A stretch of 64,000 nucleotides of DNA from Idiomarina loihiensis. Its GTDB lineage: Bacteria; Pseudomonadota; Gammaproteobacteria; Enterobacterales; Alteromonadaceae. Below are positions 36,040 through 49,735 of this stretch, piece after piece. Under the pieces are notes generated by a model. That model ran no database searches. It was not told the DNA's origin and worked only from the letters and a program-made list of their open reading frames with translations. The stretch covers positions 2,418,001-2,482,000 of the forward strand of contig NZ_CP074112.1 of NCBI RefSeq assembly GCF_024584785.1, given 5' to 3'. Positions within the stretch are counted from its first letter, which is position 1. Each line of letters begins with the position of its first letter. A program made the translations under genes and the position numbers.

Positions 36040-37443
36040 TTGAATCTAAAACAGCAAGTAGTCGTCTTCGCATCTTGGGTAGCACTGTTCTACGGTGCCG
36101 CCATCATGTCCTATACACAATATATTAGTCTCTATTATCTGCCTGCTGGGGTTTCCACAGCCGCGTTTTTTGTGTTTGGTAAACGTATTTTCCCTGCCGT
36201 TTTTTGCGCTATTTTCTTCGTATCTCTAGATCTAAATGGGCTCTTGCAGGGGCGTTTTGACCCTCATCAGTTAGCTACAGCTACCTTGTTCGCCATGGTG
36301 CACACGGGCGCCTATGCTTTCGCTGGTTTAAGTGCGCAGTTCATTAGTAAACACGTGTTCACAAATAGTTTGCCAGCTAAAAATAGCATGATTCTAATAT
36401 GCTACACGCTCGCCGCTTCAATAGCTGCTACCGGAGCCTTATTGATTTGGGAATTGGTCACCTTACGATCAGACGTGCCCTTTATTGAAGCTTGGCTACC
36501 GTTTTGGATTGGAGATGCCGTTGGAGTTGTAGTTATCACCCCGTTATTTGCTGTGTTATTTAGACGCCTTTTACCCAAACAACGAATAGCATGGCTGGAT
36601 GTTTATTTTGAACATGATCACCTATTGAACAATCAATGGGGGCCGTTCGTTTTTAAATTGGCCGCATTGTTGATAACAGTGATAACAGTTTTATTGCTAG
36701 ATAACGCGATTGCTCATCCATCTATTGGTATGCTTATTTTCTTTGTGGCTATTCCACAATTTTGGATAGCATTTACGGAACAAACCATTCGAACAATTTT
36801 TAGTCTGATTTTGCTCACCGTGGTTATTTCTTCTGGATACAACTTTTTGGCTCTCGACAATAATGCCATCATTTACCAAATAGCTATCTACTTTGTGGCT
36901 GTAACCTGTTATTTAGGCACCGCAGTGCCTGCTCTACACCAACGTAACCAGGATTTAGAGCAGGATGGTATTTACAACAAACAAACCGGTCTCTACTCCG
37001 CTAACTATTTTGAGCAAGCGGCTAACTTACTAATTGCTAACCGTAAACCAACACAAGAATTGAGTATCGCTGTGATTGATATTGATCAACTGCAGCAAAT
37101 TAATACTGAATGCGGCTTTTCTACGGGCGATACCGTCATCAGCCAAGTAGCTACAGCGTTGCAACAACACTTACCTCATCACTGCTTAGTTGCCCATTCA
37201 CATGGGGACATTTATTGGGTCTTGTTGCCCTCGACATCGGTTAGTAATGCAGTTGAAATTTTAGACAAAATTCGACGGAACATGCCCTTTGTAAAAGATG
37301 AACATGTCACCTTACGAATTAAGCTAAATATTGGGGTAACTAGCCTTCACTTGAGTGAGACGACCAGCGCCGCATTAAACCGTGCATTCATTGCGTTAGA
37401 GCAAGCAAAAGCCAGCGGACGTGATAAAGTATGCGTTAATTAA
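36040..37443 (+). CDS. MASE1-GGDEF domain protein with degenerate active-site motif
   Basis: A 467-residue protein. Residues about 1-300 form a membrane sensor with eight or so segments and the MASE1-type start (YLPAGVSTAAFFVFGKRIFP). Residues about 311-467 are GGDEF-like: TGLYSANYFEQ, SIAVIDIDQLQQINTECGF and a C-terminal ALEQAKASGRDKV. The catalytic GG(D/E)EF is replaced by HGDIY at 388-392, so diguanylate cyclase activity is doubtful; it may be a c-di-GMP or GTP sensor, or act by protein contact. The start is TTG at 36040 behind AGGG; the next ATG (36106) would lose the first membrane segment. Confidence 0.8.
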   Translation: MNLKQQVVVFASWVALFYGAAIMSYTQYISLYYLPAGVSTAAFFVFGKRIFPAVFCAIFFVSLDLNGLLQGRFDPHQLATATLFAMVHTGAYAFAGLSAQFISKHVFTNSLPAKNSMILICYTLAASIAATGALLIWELVTLRSDVPFIEAWLPFWIGDAVGVVVITPLFAVLFRRLLPKQRIAWLDVYFEHDHLLNNQWGPFVFKLAALLITVITVLLLDNAIAHPSIGMLIFFVAIPQFWIAFTEQTIRTIFSLILLTVVISSGYNFLALDNNAIIYQIAIYFVAVTCYLGTAVPALHQRNQDLEQDGIYNKQTGLYSANYFEQAANLLIANRKPTQELSIAVIDIDQLQQINTECGFSTGDTVISQVATALQQHLPHHCLVAHSHGDIYWVLLPSTSVSNAVEILDKIRRNMPFVKDEHVTLRIKLNIGVTSLHLSETTSAALNRAFIALEQAKASGRDKVCVN

Positions 37444-37495
37444 TGCAATAATTAATGTAGCAACACATCTAGCACGCACAGAAGGGCCTTTTAGC

Positions 37496-37951
37496 ATGTC
37501 ATTCCCTACCGTTCATATTCTCGTAGCCACAACCTCTGGTAATACTGAATACCTTGCTGACGAAGTCGCAGCCCTATTGGAACAACAAGGGCTGACTAGC
37601 GTGATGCATTATGAACCAAGCTACTCTGAATTAATCGCTGAAGTGACCGAGCAAAGCATCTGGTTATGTTGCGTGGCAAGCCATGGTGCCGGTGAATATG
37701 GTGACAGCATGCTTGATTTTTCCGAGCAACTAAGCCAGCAAAAACCCAACTTAAGCCCTCTCAAATATGCCGTTATTGCTGTGGGTGACAGTTGTTACGA
37801 TACCTATTGCCAGGCAGGTAAAGATTGCGATGCTATGCTGCAACTTTTAGGCGCAAAAAAGCTTTTAGATCGCTTAGAAATAGATATGTCATGCGATGAT
37901 CCGATTGAAAAATCATCAACATGGCTACCTTATTTTATCCAAGCCCTGTGA
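37496..37951 (+). CDS. mioC: flavodoxin-like protein MioC
   Basis: A 151-residue flavodoxin-fold protein with the FMN phosphate loop in HILVATTSGNTEYLADEV and the second FMN block GVSHGAGEYGDSM-like (VASHGAGEYGDS). It is similar in size to E. coli MioC (147 residues), which lies next to oriC and supports biotin synthase. GAAGGG precedes the ATG at 37496. Transcription from this gene runs into oriC, as in E. coli. Confidence 0.9.
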   Translation: MSFPTVHILVATTSGNTEYLADEVAALLEQQGLTSVMHYEPSYSELIAEVTEQSIWLCCVASHGAGEYGDSMLDFSEQLSQQKPNLSPLKYAVIAVGDSCYDTYCQAGKDCDAMLQLLGAKKLLDRLEIDMSCDDPIEKSSTWLPYFIQAL

Positions 37952-38003
37952 TCAAACCATGTATAACCTAGCTTGAACCCTGTACATACGCACTGTATTA
38001 ACC

Positions 38004-38012
38004 TGTGAATAA
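38004..38012 (-). promoter_or_regulatory. DnaA box
   Basis: TTATTCACA on the minus strand, a good match to the DnaA consensus TTATNCACA. Confidence 0.7.
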
Positions 38013-38019
38013 GATCGCT

Positions 38020-38028
38020 TGTGGATAA
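38020..38028 (-). promoter_or_regulatory. DnaA box (perfect R1-type)
   Basis: TTATCCACA on the minus strand, the perfect high-affinity DnaA box. Confidence 0.85.
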
Positions 38029-38037
38029 CTAGCCCGG

Positions 38038-38046
38038 TTATACACA
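38038..38046 (+). promoter_or_regulatory. DnaA box
   Basis: TTATACACA on the plus strand, fitting TTATNCACA. Confidence 0.75.
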
Positions 38047-38126
38047 CCTTGATCACCTAAAGGATCATGATCTAATCACACCCTAACCGATCGTTGTGAT
38101 CCTTACCAAACCTAGCTTAGCTTCAG

Positions 38127-38135
38127 TTATCCACA
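38127..38135 (+). promoter_or_regulatory. DnaA box (perfect R1-type)
   Basis: TTATCCACA on the plus strand, a perfect DnaA box about 30 bp from the AT-rich 13-mers. Confidence 0.85.
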
Positions 38136-38161
38136 AACATTGCTGAACTAGTAGTAATAGT

Positions 38162-38187
38162 AATAAAAAAGATCAAAACAAAAGATC
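38162..38187 (-). other. AT-rich 13-mer pair of oriC (duplex unwinding element)
   Basis: On the minus strand GATCTTTTGTTTT (38175-38187) fits the E. coli 13-mer GATCTNTTNTTTT exactly, and GATCTTTTTTATT (38162-38174) follows it with one mismatch. Further AT-rich sequence with AGATCT-type GATC sites continues to about 38208. Confidence 0.7.
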
Positions 38188-38235
38188 TAAAGATATTCTT
38201 AGATCCTTAACGCGATCGAGACTAAAATATAGACG

Positions 38236-38264
38236 TTCCGATCAAGCCAAATAACAGGTACAAT
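38236..38264 (+). promoter_or_regulatory. candidate sigma70 promoter of mnmG
   Basis: TTCCGA, a 17-bp spacer and TACAAT, 135 bp before the mnmG start and directly beside the 13-mers. This corresponds to the place of the gidA promoter of E. coli, whose transcription aids origin opening. Confidence 0.5.
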
Positions 38265-38398
38265 ACTCGGCTACATTTTTGTGAACTAAGCTTTTAAAGC
38301 CAAGACGCGATAACATCTGATGATCCTCACAAGGATCATGGGTTTGCCCAACTTTTTTGGTGTTACACGACATCTGTTTATCTAGGATTTATCAATCT

Positions 38399-40309
38399 AT
38401 GCCAACACAGCCAACAAGCAATTCTTACCATCAACATTATGACGTGATTGTCATAGGTGGCGGCCATGCAGGTACTGAAGCAGCCTTAGCGGCTGCACGA
38501 ATGGGCTGCAATACTTTATTGCTTACCCATAACATCGAAACCTTAGGGCAAATGTCATGTAATCCTGCGATTGGCGGTATTGGTAAAGGTCACTTAGTTA
38601 AAGAGATTGATGCCCTAGGCGGTGCCATGGCTATGGCAGCTGATAAAGCTGGTATTCAATTCCGTACCTTAAACTCATCGAAAGGGCCAGCAGTTCGCGC
38701 CACTAGAGCTCAGGCAGACCGACAGCTATACCGAGCTGCTATCCGAACGATTCTAGAAAACCAACCTAATTTAAATTTATTCCAACAAGGTTGTGATGAT
38801 CTGATCGTTGAAAACGATCGGGTTGTTGGTGTTGTAACCCAGATGGGCTTAAAGTTTTCGGCAACCACAGTTGTACTTACGGTAGGTACTTTTTTAGGTG
38901 GCCAAATCCATATAGGTTTACAAAATTATCAAGGTGGACGAGCTGGCGATCCTCCAGCAAATGCATTGGCAAAACGCTTACGTGAGCTGCCATTGCGAGT
39001 AGATCGCTTAAAAACCGGAACACCTCCAAGAATTGATGCAAAGAGTATCGATTTTTCAGTGATGCAAGAACAACCGGGTGATACCCCAACTCCTGTTTTT
39101 TCATTTATGGGATCACAAGCAGATCACCCACAACAAATTTCTTGCTACATTACCCACACCAATGAACAAACTCATGAGATTATCCATGGTGGCTTAGATC
39201 GTTCCCCCATGTACTCTGGTATCATTGAAGGCGTTGGTCCGCGTTATTGTCCGTCTATCGAAGACAAAGTTATGCGCTTTAGTGATAAAAACTCACACCA
39301 GATCTTTGTTGAGCCAGAGGGTTTAACCACCCATGAAGTGTACCCCAATGGTATTTCAACTAGTTTACCTTTTGATGTGCAAGTAGCCTTAGTACGCTCC
39401 ATCAAAGGTTTTGAAAATGCTCACATTACTCGTCCAGGCTATGCCATAGAGTATGATTATTTTGATCCTCGCGATTTAAAACAAACCTTAGAAACCAAAC
39501 ATCTACAAGGCTTATTTTTTGCCGGACAAATTAATGGAACGACCGGATATGAAGAAGCTGGTGCACAAGGCTTAGTAGCAGGCTTAAATGCTGCATTACA
39601 AGTGCAAGGAAAAGACGGTTGGGCTCCTCGCCGTGATCAAGCTTACATGGGAGTATTGATTGATGATCTCAGTACGCTCGGCACCAAAGAACCCTATCGG
39701 ATGTTTACGTCACGCGCCGAATATAGATTGTTATTGCGCGAAGACAACGCAGATATGCGCTTAACTGAAAAAGGCCGCGAGCTAGGTTTAGTTGACGATG
39801 CAAGATGGGCTGCGTTTAACGACAAAATGGAAGCCATTGCACAAGAGCAACAACGTCTACGTAGTACTTGGATCCATAAAGATCATCCAGCAGTTGCTGC
39901 GGTTAATGAATTAGTTAAAACGCCGATAACTCGAGAAGTGAATGGCGAAGAATTATTACGTCGCCCTGAAATTAGTTATCAAGATCTCGTCAAAATTAAT
40001 GCTTTAGGACCAGGTTTAGCCGACGAAAAAGCTGCTGAACAAGTAGAAATTCAAACGAAATATGCTGGTTACATAGCGCGTCAGCAAGACGAGATTAGCA
40101 AACAGCAACGTCATGAAAATACTCAGTTACCGGCTCATTTTGATTATGCCAGTATCAAGGGTTTATCCAATGAAGTGATTGCTAAGCTGAATCAACATCA
40201 ACCAGAAACCGTTGGTAAAGCTGCTCGAATATCTGGCATTACTCCAGCAGCAATCTCAATGTTGTTGGTGCATTTGAAGAAACTTGGCCTATTGCGAAAG
40301 AGTGCTTAA
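38399..40309 (+). CDS. mnmG: tRNA uridine-5-carboxymethylaminomethyl(34) synthesis enzyme MnmG
   Basis: A 636-residue FAD enzyme that, with MnmE, modifies the wobble uridine of several tRNAs. The FAD motif is [20 protein letters not shown]; the GidA block [21 protein letters not shown] and the second motif [17 protein letters not shown] follow. The length matches E. coli MnmG (629). The ATG at 38399 is taken because it lies just before the conserved start; the frame is open from 38357. It begins the mnmG-rsmG-parA-parB run. Confidence 0.97.
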   Translation: MPTQPTSNSYHQHYDVIVIGGGHAGTEAALAAARMGCNTLLLTHNIETLGQMSCNPAIGGIGKGHLVKEIDALGGAMAMAADKAGIQFRTLNSSKGPAVRATRAQADRQLYRAAIRTILENQPNLNLFQQGCDDLIVENDRVVGVVTQMGLKFSATTVVLTVGTFLGGQIHIGLQNYQGGRAGDPPANALAKRLRELPLRVDRLKTGTPPRIDAKSIDFSVMQEQPGDTPTPVFSFMGSQADHPQQISCYITHTNEQTHEIIHGGLDRSPMYSGIIEGVGPRYCPSIEDKVMRFSDKNSHQIFVEPEGLTTHEVYPNGISTSLPFDVQVALVRSIKGFENAHITRPGYAIEYDYFDPRDLKQTLETKHLQGLFFAGQINGTTGYEEAGAQGLVAGLNAALQVQGKDGWAPRRDQAYMGVLIDDLSTLGTKEPYRMFTSRAEYRLLLREDNADMRLTEKGRELGLVDDARWAAFNDKMEAIAQEQQRLRSTWIHKDHPAVAAVNELVKTPITREVNGEELLRRPEISYQDLVKINALGPGLADEKAAEQVEIQTKYAGYIARQQDEISKQQRHENTQLPAHFDYASIKGLSNEVIAKLNQHQPETVGKAARISGITPAAISMLLVHLKKLGLLRKSA

Positions 40310-40317
40310 TAAAATCC

Positions 40318-40938
40318 ATGTTAAATAGACTACAATCATTATTGGCTCAGGCCGAGCTTGATCTTTCTCTAGATAAACAAGTTCAACTTATTCAATTGGT
40401 TGAACAATTAAATAAATGGAATAAAGCCTACAATTTAACGTCGGTTCGTGATCCCATCCAAATGGTGAGTCGCCACATTGTGGATAGCCTTGTGGTGTTA
40501 CCACATCTTCAAGGGCAACGCTTTATTGATGTCGGAACTGGGCCTGGATTGCCTGGCTTACCTTTAGCCATTGCTTGTCCAGAACGTGATTTTGTTCTGT
40601 TAGATAGCTTAGGCAAAAGGATTCGTTTTATCCGCCAAGTTAGCCATCAGTTAGGCCTTAAGAATGTAACAGCTGTGCAAAGTAGAGTTGAAGATTATCA
40701 ACCTGAACTAAAATTTGATGGCGTGATAAGTAGAGCCTTTGCCTCGCTTAATGATATGCTGAATTGGTGTGAGCATTTACCTAAGCCTGATGGCCGGTAT
40801 TTTGCTCTAAAAGGGCAATACCCAACTGCTGAATTGGCTGACTTGCCAGCGCAGTTTGAGGTTGAACAAGTGATTCGATTACAGGTTCCAGAGGCCGATG
40901 GCGAACGCCATGTGGTGATTATAAAAACGAGAGGATAA
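40318..40938 (+). CDS. rsmG: 16S rRNA (guanine(527)-N7)-methyltransferase RsmG
   Basis: A 206-residue methyltransferase with the SAM motif [20 protein letters not shown] and an upstream [13 protein letters not shown]-type block. It methylates G527 of 16S rRNA. Its position behind mnmG is the usual one (gidB). It starts 8 bp after mnmG. Confidence 0.97.
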   Translation: MLNRLQSLLAQAELDLSLDKQVQLIQLVEQLNKWNKAYNLTSVRDPIQMVSRHIVDSLVVLPHLQGQRFIDVGTGPGLPGLPLAIACPERDFVLLDSLGKRIRFIRQVSHQLGLKNVTAVQSRVEDYQPELKFDGVISRAFASLNDMLNWCEHLPKPDGRYFALKGQYPTAELADLPAQFEVEQVIRLQVPEADGERHVVIIKTRG

Positions 40939-40943
40939 CCCCT

Positions 40944-41741
40944 GTGGGCAGAATTATTGCGATTGCTAATCAAAAAGGCGGCGTTGGTAAAACCACCACT
41001 GCTGTTAATTTGGCAGCATCGATGGCAGCAACCCGCCGTAAAGTATTGCTGATAGATCTTGATCCTCAGGGCAATGCAACCATGGGTAGTGGTATCGACA
41101 AATACGATGTTGAAAACACCGCCTATGAACTATTGGTTGAGCAGAAACCAGCCGAACAAGTGATTATTAAAGAAACTAACGGTAAATATCACCTCATTGC
41201 GGCTAACTCTGATACCACGGCTGCTGATATTAAATTAATGGAAGAATTTGCGCGCGAGCAGCGCTTGGCTAATGCCTTAAAACCAGTGGTTGATAATTAC
41301 GATTTTATCTTCATCGATTGTCCACCATCGCTCAGTATGTTGACCGTAAACGCCATGGCCGCCGCTGATTCAGTGTTAGTGCCGATGCAATGCGAATATT
41401 TTGCTCTTGAAGGCTTAACGGCGTTAATGGATACCATTGAACGATTAGCTGAAGCTGTTAATCCAAGGTTGATTATTGAAGGTATTTTGCGAACCATGTA
41501 CGACCCTCGTAATCGTTTAGCTAATGATGTGTCAGAGCAACTGAAAAATCATTTTGGTGACAAGGTTTATCGAACCGTTATTCCACGAAATGTTCGCTTA
41601 GCTGAAGCTCCTAGTTTTGGCTCACCAGCCATGTATTACGATAAATCATCAGCCGGAGCTAAAGCCTATTTAGCCCTGGCCGGAGAGTTAATTCGTCGCG
41701 CCGAACAACAAAAAAAAGCCGAAGCAGCGGCTGAAGCTTAA
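40944..41741 (+). CDS. parA: chromosome partitioning ATPase ParA (Soj)
   Basis: A 265-residue deviant Walker ATPase: NQKGGVGKTTTAVNLAAS at the N-terminus, DFIFIDCPPSLSMLTVNAM as the B motif. With ParB it moves the origin region apart after replication. Translation starts at GTG 40944, with GAGG about nine bases before. The C-terminus is Ala/Glu/Lys-rich. Confidence 0.96.
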   Translation: MGRIIAIANQKGGVGKTTTAVNLAASMAATRRKVLLIDLDPQGNATMGSGIDKYDVENTAYELLVEQKPAEQVIIKETNGKYHLIAANSDTTAADIKLMEEFAREQRLANALKPVVDNYDFIFIDCPPSLSMLTVNAMAAADSVLVPMQCEYFALEGLTALMDTIERLAEAVNPRLIIEGILRTMYDPRNRLANDVSEQLKNHFGDKVYRTVIPRNVRLAEAPSFGSPAMYYDKSSAGAKAYLALAGELIRRAEQQKKAEAAAEA

Positions 41742-41761
41742 GCTAAAGGAAACGACGCTTT

Positions 41762-42667
41762 ATGTCTGCCAAAAAAAGAGGATTGGGGCGCGGTTTAGAT
41801 GCCCTACTTACAACCAGTAAAACGGCTCGTGAAAAAGAACATCAGGTTCCTGATGAGATAGTTCAAGACTATCGCCAAGGCGAACTGCAAAAGTTACCGA
41901 TAGAATGGTTACAGCCGGGCAAATATCAACCACGCAAAGATATGACTCCTGAGGCCCTTGAAGATCTCGCTGCTTCAATTAAAGCCCAGGGTGTAATTCA
42001 GCCCATTGTTGTGCGCGAAATAGCGCCAGAAAAATATGAAATTATCGCAGGTGAGCGACGTTGGCGTGCAAGCCAGCTGGCACGCCTAGACGAAGTACCT
42101 TGTTTGATTAAAAACGTCCCTGATGAAGCGGCTGTAGCTATTGCGTTAATTGAGAATATTCAACGTGAAGACCTCAATGCCATGGAAGAAGCGACCGCCT
42201 TACAACGCCTACTAACGGAATTTCAATTAACTCATCAAGAAGTTGCCGATGCGGTAGGTAAATCCCGAGCAACTGTAACTAACTTGCTGCGTTTGAATAA
42301 TTTACAATCCGAAACTAAAACGCTACTAGAGCGCGGTGACATTGAATTAGGTCATGCCAAGCTGTTACTTGCTTTAGAGGGTGATGCGCAAACAGACATT
42401 GCTCGGTTAATTGCAGCAAAAGGCATGACGGTGCGTGAAGCTGAAAAACTGGTTCGCCAAGCTCTAGAACCAGCCAAGCCAAGCCCAGCAAAACCGCAGC
42501 CTGATGCTGATATTCAACGTCTAGAGAAGCGCTTAAGTGAACGCTTAGGCGCCGCTGTCGCAATCAGTCACGGCCGTAAAGGCAAGGGTAAAGTTGTAAT
42601 TAATTACAGCAGTTTAGATGAATTAGATGGCATTCTTATGCAATTTCAATTGAATGAGGATGGCTAA
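41762..42667 (+). CDS. parB: chromosome partitioning protein ParB (Spo0J)
   Basis: A 301-residue CTP-dependent DNA clamp: the N-terminal KRGLGRGLDALL motif that contacts ParA, the arginine-rich box IIAGERRWRASQLA with LIENIQREDLNAMEEA, the helix-turn-helix EVADAVGKSRATVTNLLRL, and a C-terminal dimerisation domain. I found no convincing parS site in the window. Confidence 0.96.
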   Translation: MSAKKRGLGRGLDALLTTSKTAREKEHQVPDEIVQDYRQGELQKLPIEWLQPGKYQPRKDMTPEALEDLAASIKAQGVIQPIVVREIAPEKYEIIAGERRWRASQLARLDEVPCLIKNVPDEAAVAIALIENIQREDLNAMEEATALQRLLTEFQLTHQEVADAVGKSRATVTNLLRLNNLQSETKTLLERGDIELGHAKLLLALEGDAQTDIARLIAAKGMTVREAEKLVRQALEPAKPSPAKPQPDADIQRLEKRLSERLGAAVAISHGRKGKGKVVINYSSLDELDGILMQFQLNEDG

Positions 42668-42681
42668 CCATCCCATTTCAT

Positions 42682-42709
42682 TTGCATTTGAACGTTAAAT
42701 CTTTATACT
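42682..42709 (+). promoter_or_regulatory. candidate sigma70 promoter of the atp operon
   Basis: TTGCAT, a 16-bp spacer and TATACT lie 32 bp before the atpI start, behind a short GGATGG/CCATCC hairpin at the end of parB. Confidence 0.5.
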
Positions 42710-42740
42710 ATCGCGGGCTTTCAACCGAGGGTTTTAGCCC

Positions 42741-44011
<1,271 letters not shown>

Positions 44012-44024
44012 GATTTTGTATTAA

Positions 44025-44300
<276 letters not shown>

Positions 44301-44345
44301 GGTCTATTGATACCAATTCGAACAACTGAACTAAGGGGGTAGGTC

Positions 44346-44816
44346 GTGAGCTTAAACATGACCCTTATCGGCGAACTGATTGCCTTTATCGTCTTCGTAC
44401 TATTCTGTATGAAGTTCGTATGGCCACCGCTGAATAATGCGATTGAAGCCCGTCAGAAGAAAATAGCCGATGGTCTGGCTGCCGGTGAACGTGCAGAAAA
44501 AGACCTGGAATTAGCGCAAGCTAAAATTGCTGACGAGTTAAAAGAAGCGAAAGCACAGGCGGCTGAAATCATTGCCCAAGCGAAGAAACGCGCTGAGCAA
44601 TCGGTTGAAGAAGGCAAACAACGCGGCGAAGCCGAGCGCGAAACTATTATCGCTGCTGGTCACGCTGAAGTTGAAGCTGAACGCAATCGCTTACGCGAAG
44701 AACTGCGCAAGCAAGTAGCTGTATTAGCTGTTGCTGGTGCTAGCAAAATCATCGAGCGTGAAATTGATAAAGACGCTCACAGTGACATTGTTGAAAAACT
44801 GGTCGCTGAACTCTAA
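44346..44816 (+). CDS. atpF: ATP synthase Fo subunit b
   Basis: A 156-residue protein with one N-terminal membrane segment ([20 protein letters not shown]) and a long charged helix that forms the peripheral stalk. It has the same length as E. coli subunit b. It begins with GTG behind AAGGGGG. Confidence 0.97.
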   Translation: MSLNMTLIGELIAFIVFVLFCMKFVWPPLNNAIEARQKKIADGLAAGERAEKDLELAQAKIADELKEAKAQAAEIIAQAKKRAEQSVEEGKQRGEAERETIIAAGHAEVEAERNRLREELRKQVAVLAVAGASKIIEREIDKDAHSDIVEKLVAEL

Positions 44817-44834
44817 CCAAAGGGGTTTGTGCAA

Positions 44835-45368
44835 ATGTCAGAATTGACTACGGTTGCTCGCCCCTATGCAAAAGCAGCTTTTGATTTTGCAGTAGAGAAC
44901 GGCGCGATTGAAAATTGGCACAGTATGATTGCTTTTGCTGCTGCGGTAGCAAAAGACTCGGCTATGGCCACATTTTTGAGTAGCGCCGAAACGCTAGATA
45001 AGAAAACTGAAGTATTCATTAATGTATGTGGCGAACAATTGGATGAAAAAGGCCAGAATTTTGTTCGTTTAATGGCTGAAAATAGCCGTTTGAATGCTTT
45101 ACCTGCTGTACTTGCCCTATTTGGTGAGTTACGCGCTGAACATGAGAAAGAAGTCACGGTAGATGTTACCTCCGCCGTAGCACTCTCACAGCAGCAACAG
45201 GACAATCTAGCGAAAACGTTAGAGCAACGTTTTTCACGCAAAGTTAAGCTGAATTGCACTGTCGATGAGGCTATTGTCAGTGGCTTATACATTAAAGCTG
45301 GTGACACAGTAATCGACGGCACGGTGCGCGGCAAGTTAGAACGACTTGCACACGCACTGCAATCCTAA
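44835..45368 (+). CDS. atpH: ATP synthase F1 subunit delta
   Basis: A 177-residue protein ([20 protein letters not shown] at the start; [16 protein letters not shown]-like end) linking subunit b to the alpha/beta ring. The ATG at 44835 is nine bases from AGGGG and gives exactly the E. coli length; a GTG at 44829 lies too close to that site. Confidence 0.96.
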   Translation: MSELTTVARPYAKAAFDFAVENGAIENWHSMIAFAAAVAKDSAMATFLSSAETLDKKTEVFINVCGEQLDEKGQNFVRLMAENSRLNALPAVLALFGELRAEHEKEVTVDVTSAVALSQQQQDNLAKTLEQRFSRKVKLNCTVDEAIVSGLYIKAGDTVIDGTVRGKLERLAHALQS

Positions 45369-45382
45369 TTGGGGACTTGAGC

Positions 45383-46924
45383 ATGCAACTGAATTCAAAT
45401 GAAATCGCAGAGCTGATCAAAAAACGAATTGAACAGTTCGAAGTGGTCAGTGAAGCTCGTAACGAAGGTACCATCGTTTCTGTAACCGACGGTATCATCC
45501 GCATTCACGGCCTTGCAGACTGTATGCAAGGTGAGATGATTGAGCTTCCTGGCAATCGTTACGCTATCGCTTTGAACCTTGAGCGCGACTCTGTCGGTGC
45601 CGTGGTTATGGGTCCTTATGCGGACCTTCAAGAAGGCGTGAAAGTTAAATCAACAGGCCGTATCTTAGAAGTTCCTGTTGGTCGTGCATTACTTGGCCGT
45701 GTAGTGAACACCCTAGGTGCTCCTATTGACGGTAAAGGCCCGATCGACGCGGATGGCTTTGAGCCGGTAGAAAAAATTGCTCCTGGTGTAATCGAGCGTC
45801 AATCGGTAGATCAACCTGTACAAACAGGTTATAAGTCAATCGATGCTATGATTCCAGTAGGCCGTGGTCAGCGTGAGTTGATCATCGGTGACCGTCAGAC
45901 AGGTAAAACTGCATTAGCTATCGACGCTATCATTAACCAGAAAAACTCTGGTATTAAGTGTGTGTACGTAGCTATCGGTCAGAAAGCTTCTACTATTGCT
46001 TCAGTAGTGCGTAAATTAGAAGAGCACGGTGCCTTAGAAAACACCATCGTGGTAGCTGCATCTGCTTCTGAATCAGCAGCATTGCAATACCTAGCAGCCT
46101 ACTCAGGTTGTACTATGGGTGAATACTTCCGTGATCGTGGTGAAGACGCGTTAATCGTTTATGATGATTTGTCTAAGCAAGCTGTTGCTTATCGTCAAAT
46201 CTCATTGTTGTTACGTCGTCCGCCAGGTCGTGAAGCTTACCCAGGTGACGTGTTCTATCTTCACTCACGTTTGCTTGAGCGTGCAGCGCGTGTTAACGCT
46301 GACTACGTTGAAAAGTACACCAATGGTGAAGTGAAAGGTCAAACCGGTTCATTAACGGCGCTGCCTATTATCGAAACCCAAGCGGGTGACGTATCAGCGT
46401 TCGTACCAACTAACGTGATTTCAATTACCGATGGTCAGATCTTCTTAGAAACTGACTTGTTTAACGCGGGTATTCGTCCTGCAGTTAACGCTGGTATCTC
46501 GGTATCTCGTGTAGGTGGTGCAGCGCAAACCAAGATCATTAAGAAACTTGGTGGTGGTATCCGTTTAGCGTTAGCGCAGTATCGTGAATTAGCAGCGTTT
46601 GCTCAGTTCGCTTCAGACTTAGACGAAGCAACTCGCGCGCAGTTAGAACACGGTCAGCGTGTTACTGAACTGATGAAACAGAACCAATATGAGCCAATGA
46701 GCGTGGCTGACATGGCAGTGTCTATCTTCTCTGCAGAAAAGGGTTACCTTAAAGATGTAGAGCAAGACAAAATCCTCGACTTCGAAAGTGCGCTGATTGC
46801 GTACATGCGTAGCGAGCACGCTGAGCTGATGGCGGATATTGACAAAACTGGCAACTATAACGACGACATCGAAGCTAAGCTGCACGAAGGTTTAAAAACC
46901 TTCAAGAAAACGCAGTCTTGGTAA
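45383..46924 (+). CDS. atpA: ATP synthase F1 subunit alpha
   Basis: A 513-residue non-catalytic nucleotide-binding subunit with Walker [10 protein letters not shown] and the arginine-finger region in [17 protein letters not shown]. The ATG at 45383 behind GGGGA gives the same length as in E. coli; a TTG six bases upstream is not preferred. Confidence 0.98.
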   Translation: MQLNSNEIAELIKKRIEQFEVVSEARNEGTIVSVTDGIIRIHGLADCMQGEMIELPGNRYAIALNLERDSVGAVVMGPYADLQEGVKVKSTGRILEVPVGRALLGRVVNTLGAPIDGKGPIDADGFEPVEKIAPGVIERQSVDQPVQTGYKSIDAMIPVGRGQRELIIGDRQTGKTALAIDAIINQKNSGIKCVYVAIGQKASTIASVVRKLEEHGALENTIVVAASASESAALQYLAAYSGCTMGEYFRDRGEDALIVYDDLSKQAVAYRQISLLLRRPPGREAYPGDVFYLHSRLLERAARVNADYVEKYTNGEVKGQTGSLTALPIIETQAGDVSAFVPTNVISITDGQIFLETDLFNAGIRPAVNAGISVSRVGGAAQTKIIKKLGGGIRLALAQYRELAAFAQFASDLDEATRAQLEHGQRVTELMKQNQYEPMSVADMAVSIFSAEKGYLKDVEQDKILDFESALIAYMRSEHAELMADIDKTGNYNDDIEAKLHEGLKTFKKTQSW

Positions 46925-46981
46925 GCGGAACGTGGCTACAATTTTTGTAGCCACAAGTCGTTGAGTTAACAGGAGAATATC

Positions 46982-47848
46982 ATGGCCGGCGGTAAAGAGA
47001 TAAAAACCAAGATCGGGAGTATTAACAATACTCAGAAGATCACCAGTGCAATGGAGATGGTTGCTGCGTCCAAAATGAAAAAGGCGCAGGAACGTATGGC
47101 TTCAAGCCGTCCGTATGCGGACAGCATTCGCAAGGTGATCGGCCATGTTGCCCATGCAAACCTAGAATACAAGCATCCGTATCTAGAAGATCGTGATGTG
47201 AAACGGGTTGGCTACATCGTCATTTCTACCGACCGTGGCTTGTGCGGTGGTTTAAACACAAACGAATTTAAAGCGGTTGTGAAACATGCCCAAGCGCAAA
47301 AAGAAAGCGGCGTAGAAGTAGACTTTGCAGCCATTGGCAACAAGGCTACGGGTTTCTTTAAACGCTTTGGAGGCCGTTTACTGGCACAAACATCGGGCCT
47401 AGGCGATAAGCCAAGCGTGAATGATGTGTTAGGGACTGTACAAGTGATGCTAGATGCCTTTGATGAAGGCAAATTAGATCGCTTGTTCGTGGTGTACAAC
47501 AAGTTTGTTAACACCATGAAGCAAGAGCCAACGATAGCGCAATTGCTACCGTTGCCAAAAGCTGAGTCTCGTGATGAGGTTCAATCAGGTAGCTGGGACT
47601 ATCTGTATGAACCTGATCCACAACCCATTTTAGAGTTGCTGATTCGTCGCTACGTAGAAGCAACCGTGTATCAAGGTGTGGTGGATAACATTGCCAGTGA
47701 ACAGGCAGCGCGGATGGTGGCTATGAAAGCCGCTACCGACAACGCCGAAGACCTCATCGATCAGCTGCAATTGGTGTATAACAAAGCACGCCAAGCAGCG
47801 ATTACGCAGGAAATTTCGGAAATTGTATCGGGCGCCGAAGCGGTTTAA
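46982..47848 (+). CDS. atpG: ATP synthase F1 subunit gamma
   Basis: A 288-residue central-stalk protein: [20 protein letters not shown] at the N-terminus and [20 protein letters not shown] at the C-terminus. It rotates within the alpha/beta hexamer. Confidence 0.98.
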   Translation: MAGGKEIKTKIGSINNTQKITSAMEMVAASKMKKAQERMASSRPYADSIRKVIGHVAHANLEYKHPYLEDRDVKRVGYIVISTDRGLCGGLNTNEFKAVVKHAQAQKESGVEVDFAAIGNKATGFFKRFGGRLLAQTSGLGDKPSVNDVLGTVQVMLDAFDEGKLDRLFVVYNKFVNTMKQEPTIAQLLPLPKAESRDEVQSGSWDYLYEPDPQPILELLIRRYVEATVYQGVVDNIASEQAARMVAMKAATDNAEDLIDQLQLVYNKARQAAITQEISEIVSGAEAV

Positions 47849-49273
<1,425 letters not shown>

Positions 49274-49290
49274 TAAACCGGGAGGTTTAA

Positions 49291-49707
49291 ATGGCAGCTA
49301 AAACTGTACAGCTTGACGTGGTCAGCGCCGAAGAACGTTTGTTCTCTGGCGCCGTAGAGACCTTGCAAGTGACCGGTAGCGAAGGTGAGCTAGGTATTTA
49401 TCCTGGTCACGCCCCTTTATTAACGACGATTAAACCAGGTATGGTTCGCGTAGTTAAAGAAGGTGGCGAAGAAGAAATCATCTACGTAGCCGGTGGTGTG
49501 CTAGAAGTGCAGCCTCACAACGTCTCGGTACTTGCTGACTCGGCAGTTCGTGGTGAAGAGCTTGATGAACAGCAAGCCCTTGATGCGAAGAAACGTGCTG
49601 AAGAAGCAATTGCAGATTCTGCCTCTGATTTAAGTTATGCAGAAGCAGCAGCTGAATTAGCTCGAGCGTTGGCACAACTGCAGATTATTCGCAAAATTCG
49701 CAAGTAA
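49291..49707 (+). CDS. atpC: ATP synthase F1 subunit epsilon
   Basis: A 138-residue protein with the beta-sandwich start [20 protein letters not shown] and [19 protein letters not shown], and a C-terminal helical pair that can inhibit the enzyme. It ends the operon and is followed by a strong terminator. Confidence 0.97.
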   Translation: MAAKTVQLDVVSAEERLFSGAVETLQVTGSEGELGIYPGHAPLLTTIKPGMVRVVKEGGEEEIIYVAGGVLEVQPHNVSVLADSAVRGEELDEQQALDAKKRAEEAIADSASDLSYAEAAAELARALAQLQIIRKIRK

Positions 49708-49735
49708 TCAGCGCGCCTGCAATCTAAAGAAAATG

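Larger units (their letters stand above)
37952..38235. other. oriC: chromosomal replication origin oriC
   Basis: This gene-free stretch between mioC and mnmG has four DnaA boxes fitting TTATNCACA (two on each strand, 38004-38135), two AT-rich 13-mers next to each other at 38162-38187, and about ten GATC sites within 250 bp. The second 13-mer fits the E. coli GATCTNTTNTTTT pattern exactly on the minus strand; the first has one mismatch. The duplex-unwinding side faces mnmG, as in E. coli. The exact borders are inferred. Confidence 0.88.
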
